Shown here in pieces: positions 52,577 to 61,645 of a DNA stretch of 64,000 bases. The notes beneath the pieces were generated by a model. The model did no database searches, was not told where the DNA came from, and was given only the letters and a program-made list of their open reading frames with translations. The stretch lies in assembly GCF_900141785.1 (NCBI RefSeq), contig NZ_FQYP01000008.1, positions 124,001 through 188,000 of the forward strand. Reading direction: 5' to 3'. The translations under genes were made by a program, and so were the position numbers. How positions within the stretch are numbered: position 1 is the first letter of the stretch; each line of letters opens with the position of its first letter. Source of the stretch: Aquimarina spongiae (GTDB taxonomy: Bacteria; Bacteroidota; Bacteroidia; Flavobacteriales; Flavobacteriaceae).

Positions 52577-53275
52577 TTAATCCTTCAAATAGTTTTGTAA
52601 TTCAGCAATTTTAGCTGGTGTATTAAACACACCTCCATAGTATGAAGTAACTGTGGCTGAAGTATCGTCTTTGATTCCTCTGGAAGATACACATAGATGT
52701 TTAGCGTCGATAATGACAGCAATATCTTCAGTATTTAAAATTTCCTTCAAATCCAAAGCTATCTGGTTGGTTAACCTTTCCTGTACTTGTGGACGTTTGG
52801 CATAATACTGTACAATTCGGTTTAGTTTGGATAAACCGATCACCTTTCCAGAAGAAATATAAGCCACATGTGCTTTCCCTATAATAGGAACAAAATGATG
52901 CTCACAATTGGAATAAAAAGAAATATTCTTTTCTACAAGCATCTGTTTATATTGATACTTGTTATCAAAAAGTGCAATCTTGGGTTTATTTTTAGGATCT
53001 AAACCAGAAAAGATTTCATCAATATACATTTTGGCAACTCGTTTTGGAGTTCCTTTTAGTGAATCATCAGTAAGATCTAATCCCATGACATCCATTATTT
53101 CACCAAATAGGGATGCTATACGCTCTTTCTTTTCTTCATCCGTAATCTCAAAAGCATCTGGTTTCATTGGAGTTTTAATACCTGTGTATAAATGGTCGTC
53201 TCCTATCTCTTCATGAGTGAATCCATTTAGCACATAACCGTTGGTGGGATCTAGTGTGGTATCTTCAAATTTCAT
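52577..53275 (-). CDS. folE: GTP cyclohydrolase I
   Basis: 232 residues. The signature zinc ligands are present: Cys124 and His127 in NCEHHFVPI and Cys195 in KHLCVSSRG. Other family blocks are GLDLTDDSLKGTPKRVAKMY, IGLSKLNRIVQYYAKRPQVQ, ERLTNQIALDL and a C-terminal DDTSATVTSYYGGVF. It converts GTP to dihydroneopterin triphosphate, the first step of folate and pterin synthesis. It is a type IA enzyme of normal length. Upstream lies a 279-bp gap with no gene. The gene heads a short run with the Lacal_2735-type gene. Confidence 0.95.
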   Translation of the reverse strand: MKFEDTTLDPTNGYVLNGFTHEEIGDDHLYTGIKTPMKPDAFEITDEEKKERIASLFGEIMDVMGLDLTDDSLKGTPKRVAKMYIDEIFSGLDPKNKPKIALFDNKYQYKQMLVEKNISFYSNCEHHFVPIIGKAHVAYISSGKVIGLSKLNRIVQYYAKRPQVQERLTNQIALDLKEILNTEDIAVIIDAKHLCVSSRGIKDDTSATVTSYYGGVFNTPAKIAELQNYLKD

Positions 53276-53554
53276 AACAATTTTTAATGTTTATGGTTAG
53301 AGGGGAGCCACAAAAAATACTTACATTTTTTTGTAGTCATTCTCTAAGTTAAGTCATTAATCAACAAATCATTGATTTGTGCACTACTCAAAATTACAAA
53401 ATTGTTTAACTAATAAACTAAAACATTAAACAATAATTAACATAGTACTATAAGATTTATTGATGATGCCTTACATCTTTATGGATTGAGAAAAGTGATT
53501 TGTAGAAGAGATTAATACTCTTATAAGAAGGAAAGCAGTTTATTGAACTATATT

Positions 53555-53995
53555 TCAACAACCTGATGTTGTATTATCTAGCCCTGTCAAAGTACTATCG
53601 TTTAACCGAGCAATCACATTTTGGATAATATCCCTAGTTAACATTTTACCTGTACAACCTTTTACATTGGGAATTGTATGAATTAGCACTTTCTTTTCTA
53701 ACGGTAGTTCTACTCCTAGCATGATCATTATAGAAACATTTTTGAATCTGGTATCTAGCTTTTGAAATTCTTTCAAAAACTCCCATCCATCCATAACTGG
53801 CATATTAATATCCAAAAAAATCAAATCTGGAATATAAGGTAGATTCAAGATATTCAATGCATCTAAACCATTTACTGCTATTTTTAAATCTTTGGGTGTC
53901 GCCACTTTTTCTATCATTACTTTATTGAAAAAGTTCGTTGCCTTACTATCATCTATAAGTAAGAATTTTAGATTGTTTCTAAGTTGTGGCGCCAT
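53555..53995 (-). CDS. Stand-alone receiver protein with altered active site
   Basis: 146 residues, one receiver domain and no output domain. The acidic pair LLIDDSKA and the phospho-acceptor Asp62 in LIFLDINMPVMDGWEFL are intact. The usual Ser/Thr after beta-4 is Gly94 (IMIMLGVEL). The switch Lys is kept as Lys117 in GCTGKMLT, but the following Pro is Met. Compared with the paralogue next to it, this suggests changed phosphorylation or output. It lies 29 bp after the second receiver gene on the same strand, so the two are likely co-transcribed. Bacteroidota use such proteins as phosphorelay or multi-partner regulators; the partner kinase is unknown. Confidence 0.85.
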   Translation of the reverse strand: MAPQLRNNLKFLLIDDSKATNFFNKVMIEKVATPKDLKIAVNGLDALNILNLPYIPDLIFLDINMPVMDGWEFLKEFQKLDTRFKNVSIMIMLGVELPLEKKVLIHTIPNVKGCTGKMLTRDIIQNVIARLNDSTLTGLDNTTSGC

Positions 53996-54024
53996 ATGTT
54001 ACAGAATTTAAATAGTACTCATAC

Positions 54025-54447
54025 TCATGTTGCTATTCGATACGAAAAATGTTTTTGTAACATTCTATTAATATCAAATTGTGTTAATGGCTTATTAATG
54101 AAATCATTTACATACTTGTTTTCTCCTGCTCTCTCTAAATCTCGAGGATCACTAGAAGTAGACAGCATTATGATTTTTATATTTTCTTTTATTTCATTTC
54201 CTAATCTTGCGAATTCTCTTAAAAAATCCCAACCACTCATAAACGGCATATTGATATCCAAAAAAATAAGATCTGGTTTTATATTTAGTTTTTGATCCAG
54301 ATTTTTTAAATAATCCAAAGCTTCCATCCCTCCTTGTAAGGTTTTCACATTTTTAAAAGCCCCGTGTTTTAACAGTAAGTATCTATTAAAAAAAGTGGTC
54401 GCCCTATCGTCATCAATTAATAAAGATGCATTAATAATATTGTTCAT
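54025..54447 (-). CDS. Stand-alone receiver protein (canonical active site)
   Basis: 140 residues from the ATG at 54447; the frame is open for 21 more codons, but the receiver fold starts at MNNIINASLLIDDDRATTFF. Canonical residues are Asp64 in LIFLDINMPFMSGWDFLREF, Ser/Thr in IIMLSTSSD and Lys119 in NDFINKPLT. No output domain is attached. It is closely related to the receiver gene downstream, 29 bp away, so the pair is a tandem duplication in which one copy keeps all active-site residues and the other has changed. Function unknown. Confidence 0.87.
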   Translation of the reverse strand: MNNIINASLLIDDDRATTFFNRYLLLKHGAFKNVKTLQGGMEALDYLKNLDQKLNIKPDLIFLDINMPFMSGWDFLREFARLGNEIKENIKIIMLSTSSDPRDLERAGENKYVNDFINKPLTQFDINRMLQKHFSYRIAT

Positions 54448-54774
54448 TAGTGTAACAGGTTTTAATAAAAAATAAATGTTCTGGGTATGTGATGTAATGG
54501 GGGGTGACATTACATTGAATTTGAGAAAATGATGTTTTAATCATTTGCCTTATCAATTCGAGCACAAAATTAGAACACTGCTTGAACAAGCTGATGTTAT
54601 CAAGAAGAAATTAGAGTGTTTTTATCGATGAAATTCAATAAAAATCGATGAAAAGCAATTTTTATAACTTTTTTATTACCAATAAGTTACTTAGTATTTT
54701 CAATTTTACACAAATACCATAACCTAACAGCATTTTTATCATAAAATACAGTCATAAAATGAGACTATTCCATT

Positions 54775-55938
54775 TTATGCTATTTCCAGGTTGTATTTTT
54801 TGACCTTTGCTTTTTTGTATTTTCTACCGTACCAGAGCAAAATCCCACTTACTGGAAGCGAAGCACAAATCAAACTGGCTAAAAAAGCAATGATTTTTCC
54901 GACAATACCACCAATAGCTCCTATATGAATATCATAATTCATTCGTATCACTTTATCCGCAAAGCTGGTATTTTTATACTTTCCATAAATACTTGGGGTT
55001 TCAATTTCGGCAAGCGTATTTTGATCAAAAAAGAGATAATCCATATTGTAATATAACCCCTTGGAGTTACTTACTTCTACCAGAACCGAAGTAGAATCAT
55101 TTTCCGGATAATGTAACTCAAAACTCTTTGCTTCCTTATAAACATCGTACAACATTGGGATTAATTGATCGTACTTTGGACCTGCATCCTTTTCCACAAC
55201 AAGTCTTGTTTCGCTTTCTGGAATTACAAATCTCGGATCATTACTACCTCCAGTTGCCTTGTATGCAATAAAGTAAAACCAATTAAAGGCCATCACACAT
55301 CCGGTAAAAGCGAAGATCAACCCAAAAGTAGAAACATAAAAACCTACTACGGTGTGTAGGTCAAAATTCTTACGTTTCCAACGGGTTTTTGCATTCCAAT
55401 CGAACTTTAGGCGTTGTTTCCAGTTTTTATTGTTCCTAGGCCACCAAAGAAACAATCCACTTATTAAAATGAATAAAAACAATAGTATTGAATAAGAAAC
55501 AATTCTAGATCCAATAGCATCAGGTAACCATAAACGTAAGTGTCCTTTTAGTACAAAACCAAAAAAACCAGCATCATTATCGATCTGCTTTATAAATGCT
55601 CCATTATATGGATTTAAATATACGCTATGATAAAAAACTTCGGGCTCAGCTTCGTAGAAAACTACTTCTATAGCTTCGTTAGGTTGACCATAGATCACTC
55701 CATGAATAGTCCTATTAGGTACAACCTGCTCTGCCAAGTGTTTGATTGTTGAGGCCGGAAGAAATGCCTGTTCTTGAGGAGTTACGTACTTATAATCATC
55801 ATAGAAACTTTCAATTTCTTCCTTAAAAACCCATAAACAACCGGTTATAGATACTACGAACACTACCAAACCTGTTACCAAACCCAATATTCTATGGATT
55901 TTAAGAATGGTCTTACGTGTATTTTTCTTTTTTGGCAT
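54775..55938 (-). CDS. PepSY-associated membrane protein (siderophore-linked reductase-like)
   Basis: 387 residues from the ATG at 55938; an upstream TTG adds 12 residues. The PepSY_TM architecture is clear: KTILKIHRILGLVTGLVVFVV at the first helix, KGHLRLWLPDAIGSRIVSYS in the middle, FDLHTVVGFYVSTFGLIFAFTG and GAIGGIVGKIIAFLASLICAS near the end. Such proteins are thought to reduce ferric siderophores or haem in the inner membrane. It lies 70 bp downstream of the DUF4374 gene and is the last gene of the iron uptake run with the TonB receptor. Confidence 0.88.
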   Translation of the reverse strand: MPKKKNTRKTILKIHRILGLVTGLVVFVVSITGCLWVFKEEIESFYDDYKYVTPQEQAFLPASTIKHLAEQVVPNRTIHGVIYGQPNEAIEVVFYEAEPEVFYHSVYLNPYNGAFIKQIDNDAGFFGFVLKGHLRLWLPDAIGSRIVSYSILLFLFILISGLFLWWPRNNKNWKQRLKFDWNAKTRWKRKNFDLHTVVGFYVSTFGLIFAFTGCVMAFNWFYFIAYKATGGSNDPRFVIPESETRLVVEKDAGPKYDQLIPMLYDVYKEAKSFELHYPENDSTSVLVEVSNSKGLYYNMDYLFFDQNTLAEIETPSIYGKYKNTSFADKVIRMNYDIHIGAIGGIVGKIIAFLASLICASLPVSGILLWYGRKYKKAKVKKYNLEIA

Positions 55939-56008
55939 GATAAGCAGATATAAAAAAGACACTCTCCTTTGCAAAATGGCATCAGAGAGTGTTGGGGATA
56001 TAATTGAG

Positions 56009-57283
56009 TTAGTTAGTTACTTTGAAAATTCCTTTAAGCCCTAATCCTAAAACTTTTGCTCCTTGCGCAGCTGTAGCTGTTTCGGGATCTACAATATATA
56101 CATAGGTTTCTGTATCTGTTGAACTACTGATATATGCTTTACCATCCTCTACAAACATAGGCGAGGTATATCGATGCCCGTGCACTGGGATTCCGCTTAC
56201 ATCTGTCACTGTTTTTGCTTCAAGATCAATTACTACTAATTTAAATACATCCTTTTTGAAGAAAGCACCCCACTCTAAGGCACCATTGGTATCATCAACG
56301 ATGATTCTTCCTATCGCCTTACCATCACCCACATAATCCATCCAGAACAACTTACCGCCATTGGTTGCTTCTTCGATATTAAAGAAATAATCTGTATCGA
56401 ATTCTGTGGCTCCATTTCTAATTCTTAAAATTCCTGAAGGCTTGGTAGCTGCTGTAAATCCTGCACTTAGTGCAGAAGTAGAGAATGAATAAATATCACC
56501 ATTCTCTGTCTTTTCTATACCCGTGCTATGTCCATTTACTCCGATTGGACTAGTTCGAGTATCTTCAATAATTTTTTCTAGCTCCATTGTGGGATAATTA
56601 AAAACGGCCAAATAAGCACGATCCACATCTGGAGTTACAAAAGATCCATCGGCCAACCATTTGTGATAAGACACAAACAATTTACCATCTCTAAGCACCA
56701 TCCCGGTTACCCAAGGAATGGATCCCGGATTTTCGGCAGTACCATTACCCATATCGATATCAATAGGATGCTCTACAATTCTTTCTAACAATCCGGTTTC
56801 GGCATTGATAAAGTGGAAACGTTTATCCGAAAGCCCTCCGTAGGTTAACTCTACCGCAATTAAAGTTTCATCATCTACTGCTGCATAATTATCTAATGTG
56901 GATTGAAAAGCGAAGTTGCCTACTTCATTTAGCGCTCCATTTTCATCCAATTGGTAGGCGATACATTTATCATCATCTGCATAACCCGCAGTAAACACTG
57001 TGTTTCCTGCTCCGTGAAAAAAGCGCCATCCACGAAGTGGTGTTCCCTGTCCTTCTACAGAGATTTCTCCTGTGGTTAGTGATGCTAATGATGGCAACTC
57101 TAAAATATAGTCTACAGGACTTGCGTCTCCTACAGGAAATGCTTCAAATCCAACTACGTATTTAGCAACAGCAGTTGGTTCGGGTTCTACCGGATTTCCG
57201 TCATCGTCGCTTCCACATGAAATAGCAAACAGTGCTATTGCAACGAATACCATTACATTTTTTATCCTTTGTATTGTTTTCAT
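56009..57283 (-). CDS. DUF4374 lipoprotein (beta-propeller-like)
   Basis: 424 residues. The lipoprotein signal is VFVAIALFAISCGSDDDG, Cys at about 23. The body has repeated strands such as ISVEGQGTPLRGWRFFHGAG, FVSYHKWLADGS and RTSPIGVNGHSTGIEK, fitting a propeller-like fold. The DUF4374 family is often located between TonB receptors and PepSY proteins in Bacteroidota iron-uptake loci. It should be on the periplasmic side of the outer membrane or surface-exposed, helping receptor function; this role is inferred from context. It lies 32 bp after the TonB receptor gene. Confidence 0.88.
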   Translation of the reverse strand: MKTIQRIKNVMVFVAIALFAISCGSDDDGNPVEPEPTAVAKYVVGFEAFPVGDASPVDYILELPSLASLTTGEISVEGQGTPLRGWRFFHGAGNTVFTAGYADDDKCIAYQLDENGALNEVGNFAFQSTLDNYAAVDDETLIAVELTYGGLSDKRFHFINAETGLLERIVEHPIDIDMGNGTAENPGSIPWVTGMVLRDGKLFVSYHKWLADGSFVTPDVDRAYLAVFNYPTMELEKIIEDTRTSPIGVNGHSTGIEKTENGDIYSFSTSALSAGFTAATKPSGILRIRNGATEFDTDYFFNIEEATNGGKLFWMDYVGDGKAIGRIIVDDTNGALEWGAFFKKDVFKLVVIDLEAKTVTDVSGIPVHGHRYTSPMFVEDGKAYISSSTDTETYVYIVDPETATAAQGAKVLGLGLKGIFKVTN

Positions 57284-57315
57284 TCTTGATATGATTTTAA
57301 ATATTAGTGTTTATG

Positions 57316-59688
57316 TTAATTTGATATAAAGTATCTCAGTTTGATATAAAAAGCTCGACCGGGTTGCTGTATCTCAAAATTGTCGTAGATCCTGGCATCG
57401 GTAATATTTCTTGCCAAAAGAGATAGGTTGTATTTTCCTTGATCAAAAGAATATCCCAGTTGTAGATTATGAGAAAACTGCTCTGGGATGATATCTCTAT
57501 CTTCGGGATTCCCTTCTACAAAAGAGGTAAGCGGGTATTCATGCACATAATAGCTACCCCAGGAAATTGTAAATTGATCTTCTGGTGTAATTACTCCGCT
57601 AAATCTCCCTCCTATTCTTGCATTTCCAAACAGATAAGGGATATTAGCAATACGCTGGTTCTTTAAGAAGTCTACCCCAGCATTTTCTCCTGCGTTTTGA
57701 TCGATGATATTTTGATAAGTAGCATTGATATCTAAAAAGTACCGATTGTAGAACAACGTTCTGATCTCACCTTCTACACCAGTACTTCTGGCATCTGCTG
57801 TGTTGTAATAGCGAGAAAAAATACCTTCGGATCGAATGGCAATAAAATTCTCGGACTCTCGTAAAAAAACATTGGTATCTATCTGAAGTTTAAAATTTGA
57901 AAAGTCTTTATTAAACAGTGCACCCAGATTGGCATTATAGCTCATTTCGGGTAACAGCTCTGGGTTTGATTTTAGAAGGAAACCATCTCCAAAAACCTCA
58001 TATCCTTCGGGAATTCTGAATGTTCTCTCAAAAGATCCTTTGATCTGCAGATTTTCTAAAATTTTATAAGTAGTAGCAAACCCATAGCCCAATTCTTCAA
58101 AGGTATTTTCGAATCGAGTGAAACGATCTTCTTCAACACCTGTAAACAAATCTTCTAGAATCCCTTCAGAATTGAGCAGGTATCCTTTGGTAAATAAAGA
58201 GGTGTTCCATCGGGCATCGAATGCTTTAATATTATACGATAATCCAAATATGTTTTTATCTACGATATGAGGGTCTTCAAATGCAATTCTTCCTGTCCTT
58301 GCCGGGTCTTCTCCTTTTCTACGGATGTAATTTTTAGTATAGTTAACGTGCAATGCATGAGATTCATTGAAGCTATAGCTCGCTAGCGCATTGATCAAGT
58401 GTAGATTGTCCTTAAACTCGAATAGCGTTTTACTGGCTTCAAACTCTCCCAAAGTTTGATCCCCTCTTTCTATAAAATTACCAAACCAGTCGTATTTACG
58501 AGAAGAAGTATCTACTACCTTCTCATTATTCTGAGTGATCGATCCATAAATTTTCAGTTTTAATTTCTCCTTCAACAAGTCATTCTTTTCATAAGAAATA
58601 GACCCTGAAATCACGTCATTTTCGGTAAATACTTCTCCAAAAGGATTTTGTGGATCGATAGGATGCTGTATTTCATTTTCGTTGGCAGAAACTGTGAATC
58701 CTATCAATAATTGATCTGCAAATGTTTGCTCGATCAAGCCTGTTTTTATGGTAAACATCTGAGAGTTATACGCATCATGAAATCGTTCTACATCATCTCT
58801 ACGAATACCTGTATCATTACCCAGCTCATCTCGTACTTCAATCCCATCTATGGTATAGTTGTTATCTGAGTAGTTATAGAAGGATGAGAGTTGAACCATC
58901 CATCCTTTTTTGCCATAATACTGCCCATTTACTGTGGCGCGATGGGTATTAAAAGAGCCCACATCGTAAGACACATCCAAAAAATCATTTTTACGTCTAT
59001 TGGTAATGATATTTACCGCTCCTCCTAATGCATCTGCACCCAGGTTTATGGGTACTACTCCTTTATACACCTCTGCTCTTTCTACCAAGGTCGCCGGAAA
59101 GTTATTTAAGGATAGTGAACTTCCGAAATTCTCTAAGGGAATCCCATCGATAAAAAACTTTACTTGTTTCCCTGACAATCCATTAAGTGAAAAATCAAAA
59201 GAAGATCCCAAACCACCGCGTTGTCGTACATTAACCCCTGGAATGGTTGCCAATACCGAATTGATATCAACGCTTACATTTTTTAATCCTTTGGTTTGTA
59301 CTACTTCAACTTCGAAAGCTTCTTCTCGTGTCTTTTGCGCCTGATTCTTACCTTTTACGAGGACATCGTTTAACTCTTCTACATCTTCCTTTAGAACTAC
59401 TTGTAGCCGTTCTTGGGTCAAGGGTACGGTAATAGTAAGGTATTCGGTCTTAAAACCTATATAGCTTACGATCAACGTATAATTCCCATCTGGGACCAAA
59501 AAGCTAAATCGCCCATCAAAATCACTACTGGCTCCTGTATTTTGTAGTTCATTTATATGTATAGATGCTCCGGGTATCGGTTTTGAACTTTGATCCAAAA
59601 CGACTCCTTGTACGACTTCTTGACCGCTACACAAAAGCGTAGCCAAAAGCAGGAAAAAAATGCTGTTTTTTCTTTTTAAAATCTTCAC
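57316..59688 (-). CDS. TonB-dependent outer-membrane receptor
   Basis: 790 residues, start codon GTG at 59688. A signal peptide (IFFLLLATLLCSG) is followed by a carboxypeptidase-regulatory-like domain (about 25-105, GVVLDQSSKPIPGASIHINE). The plug domain (about 125-235) has SVLATIPGVNVRQRGGLGSS and GGAVNIITNRR. The rest is the 22-strand barrel, ending in an aromatic residue (IKLRYFISN). It transports a ferric siderophore or similar ligand across the outer membrane. It is the first gene of a three-gene run with DUF4374 and PepSY and diverges from the AraC regulator. The ligand is likely the siderophore made by the neighbouring genes, but this is inference. Confidence 0.93.
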   Translation of the reverse strand: MKILKRKNSIFFLLLATLLCSGQEVVQGVVLDQSSKPIPGASIHINELQNTGASSDFDGRFSFLVPDGNYTLIVSYIGFKTEYLTITVPLTQERLQVVLKEDVEELNDVLVKGKNQAQKTREEAFEVEVVQTKGLKNVSVDINSVLATIPGVNVRQRGGLGSSFDFSLNGLSGKQVKFFIDGIPLENFGSSLSLNNFPATLVERAEVYKGVVPINLGADALGGAVNIITNRRKNDFLDVSYDVGSFNTHRATVNGQYYGKKGWMVQLSSFYNYSDNNYTIDGIEVRDELGNDTGIRRDDVERFHDAYNSQMFTIKTGLIEQTFADQLLIGFTVSANENEIQHPIDPQNPFGEVFTENDVISGSISYEKNDLLKEKLKLKIYGSITQNNEKVVDTSSRKYDWFGNFIERGDQTLGEFEASKTLFEFKDNLHLINALASYSFNESHALHVNYTKNYIRRKGEDPARTGRIAFEDPHIVDKNIFGLSYNIKAFDARWNTSLFTKGYLLNSEGILEDLFTGVEEDRFTRFENTFEELGYGFATTYKILENLQIKGSFERTFRIPEGYEVFGDGFLLKSNPELLPEMSYNANLGALFNKDFSNFKLQIDTNVFLRESENFIAIRSEGIFSRYYNTADARSTGVEGEIRTLFYNRYFLDINATYQNIIDQNAGENAGVDFLKNQRIANIPYLFGNARIGGRFSGVITPEDQFTISWGSYYVHEYPLTSFVEGNPEDRDIIPEQFSHNLQLGYSFDQGKYNLSLLARNITDARIYDNFEIQQPGRAFYIKLRYFISN

Positions 59689-59801
59689 TGACGATAACTA
59701 ATTTTTGTTTACTTTAGCGACCTGAGAAAAACTATTTATAATTGGTCTAAATAAACTTAGTTGCAAAATTAATAGCTCTCTAAGAAGAAAAATGACGCAT
59801 T

Positions 59802-60812
59802 ATGGATAAAAAAAGACGTAAAAAGACGTCGCCTACAACCAACAAAATACTTGAGAAACCAATTAACAGCCTCTATTCTATTACTACCTTAAACCAAGTA
59901 TCAGAACAGTGTGGAATTACCTCCAAAAAACATACTTTTTTGGAAACCTACGGTTCTGGCACTTTTGAAATTCATCAATTTGATGGGTTATCTATTATGA
60001 TGTTTGATGCAGTTTTTAAAAGAGATATAGTAATTGAAGGATATATTCCCGATCAATTTCTAGAACTTTCTTTTTTGATCGAAGGAGAACAAATCATCAA
60101 AATAGAAGGGTTACCACAAGATTTGATTTACGAAGGGCAAGAGTGTTATTTCTTATATCTATCTGCTATCAAAGGGACAATATCTTATCACAAACGAAAG
60201 TCTTTTAAAGAGGTAAAAATTAGAATGACCATGGATTTCATCAAAAGACATCGACTCGATGCCGCCTACAATATCCTTGAAAACTATTCATTGTTAAAAG
60301 TGAAAGATGATTTTTTGAGACCCTTATGCCCTAAAACTCAGGATATCCTTTCAGAAATTCTAACCGATCAACGAAAAGGGCTACTAAAACGACTATTTCT
60401 AGAATCTAAAACCCTAGAATTAATCGCTTTGAAGCTGGAAACTCCCGACACATCAAAAGCCAAAACAGCAACCCAATCGGATCATCTGATAAAAAAGCTA
60501 TACCAAACTCAACACATCATCTCTTCTGACCTTTCGATTCAATATTCTATACAGCAATTATCTAAAAAGGTAGGGTTAAACGATTTTGCCCTTAAAAAAG
60601 AATTTAAACAGTTGTTTGGCAAAACTATTTTTGAGTATGCCACCGAACTTAGGATGAAAAAAGCAAAGCAATTACTTCAACATAGTACAAAACCTATCTA
60701 CGAAATCTCAGAATTAGTAGGCTACAAGAACTCTACCCATTTTACTGCAGCTTTTAAGAAAATAGAAGAAATTACTCCTAAAGTGTATCGCAAAAGTAAA
60801 AAGATGGGCTAA
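59802..60812 (+). CDS. AraC-family regulator of the siderophore genes
   Basis: 336 residues. The first 220 residues form a sensory part, with FYLILEGEQ-like segments such as LELSFLIEGEQIIKIEG and SYHKRKSFKEVKIRMTMDF. The C-terminal AraC HTH is LSIQYSIQQLSKKVGLNDFA with FKQLFGKTIFEYATELRMKK and PIYEISELVGYKNSTHFTAAF. This matches the PchR/YbtA-like class that binds siderophores and activates receptor and biosynthesis genes. The gene is divergent from the TonB receptor (113 bp apart) and convergent with the crotonase gene (4-bp overlap). A sensing role is supported by context only. Confidence 0.88.
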   Translation: MDKKRRKKTSPTTNKILEKPINSLYSITTLNQVSEQCGITSKKHTFLETYGSGTFEIHQFDGLSIMMFDAVFKRDIVIEGYIPDQFLELSFLIEGEQIIKIEGLPQDLIYEGQECYFLYLSAIKGTISYHKRKSFKEVKIRMTMDFIKRHRLDAAYNILENYSLLKVKDDFLRPLCPKTQDILSEILTDQRKGLLKRLFLESKTLELIALKLETPDTSKAKTATQSDHLIKKLYQTQHIISSDLSIQYSIQQLSKKVGLNDFALKKEFKQLFGKTIFEYATELRMKKAKQLLQHSTKPIYEISELVGYKNSTHFTAAFKKIEEITPKVYRKSKKMG

Positions 60813-61645
60813 GACATGATGTTGATTTTTTTCTGTCTTCTATTTTGAGCTTTTGATAAAATTTCCATTTTTCTCAAATCGAATGTCCCAATATGCATGG
60901 ATGCTTCGACCCATATATCAGTAATCGCCAACAATTCCTCCTTCGATATTGGATTCAACATTTTTTTGCATTTCAGGTGATGATACTCAAAATTGAAGCG
61001 TTCATCGACGTTATCTGTGAATTGGTGTAATGCATTTACGGCTTGATTAACTTCAAACACCTTTTCAATTAGTCCTAAGGATTGTAAAAATCTAGGAGTA
61101 TATGTTTTATTACTCCTCATCAATTCATCTGCATCAGCTGGATTAAGTTTTCGGGTAAGTAAACTATGAGCTCCCATACCAGGGAACATATTGAATTTAT
61201 TTTCTGGTAATGCAAATTTTGCATTCTCTTGTGCTAGCATAAAATCATGAGCCAAGGCACATTCAAATCCTCCACCATAGGCATTTCCTTCTACAATCGC
61301 TACAGTAACAACTGGAAGGCCAAACCCATTATGTATATTGTAAATAGCATCAACACAAAGATGTGCATAGTTCTGTAACTCCTGCAATTTTCTGTTCTTA
61401 ATACAATCTAAGAAAAATGCCAAATCTCCTCCCATATTATAAATTCCATCAAGCTCGGATCCCGAAACCACATATTGCAATGGTCTTTTTTGATTAGAAA
61501 AGAATGATCTTATCCAATGGCCAAATTCCACAAACTCTTCAAGTCCCGAAAGACAAAAATTTGGCATTCCCGTATCTTTTATTTTCCAGAACAAAAGTTG
61601 TCGTTCCGGGATGTAATCTACTGTAATACAATCGAATTTTTTCAT
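60809..61645 (-). CDS. RpfF-like crotonase (DSF synthase family)
   Basis: 278 residues from the ATG at 61645; the open frame runs 60 codons upstream but would overlap the acyltransferase gene out of frame. The sequence resembles RpfF, the diffusible-signal-factor synthase: YNMGGDLAFFLDCI, VEGNAYGGGFECALAHDFML, FALPENKFNMFPGMGAHSLL, and LLAITDIWVEASMHIG with AQNRRQ near the end. The two RpfF catalytic glutamates (141 and 161 in Xanthomonas) correspond to Glu128 and Glu148 here, with the same 20-residue spacing. RpfF dehydrates 3-hydroxyacyl-ACP and releases cis-2-unsaturated fatty acids. The ATG overlaps the stop of the acyltransferase gene, so it belongs to the siderophore operon, where an acyl-chain role is plausible. 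Confidence 0.82.
   Translation of the reverse strand: MKKFDCITVDYIPERQLLFWKIKDTGMPNFCLSGLEEFVEFGHWIRSFFSNQKRPLQYVVSGSELDGIYNMGGDLAFFLDCIKNRKLQELQNYAHLCVDAIYNIHNGFGLPVVTVAIVEGNAYGGGFECALAHDFMLAQENAKFALPENKFNMFPGMGAHSLLTRKLNPADADELMRSNKTYTPRFLQSLGLIEKVFEVNQAVNALHQFTDNVDERFNFEYHHLKCKKMLNPISKEELLAITDIWVEASMHIGTFDLRKMEILSKAQNRRQKKINIMS

Noticed and set aside
54511..54774. A gene in the gap between the receiver genes and the PepSY gene
   Set aside because: No open frame with plausible composition was found; the region is AT-rich and probably carries the promoter of the receiver pair.
59689..59801. A possible Fur or AraC binding site between the TonB receptor and AraC genes
   Set aside because: The 113-bp gap is AT-rich and some imperfect dyads can be drawn, but none is strong enough to separate from chance.
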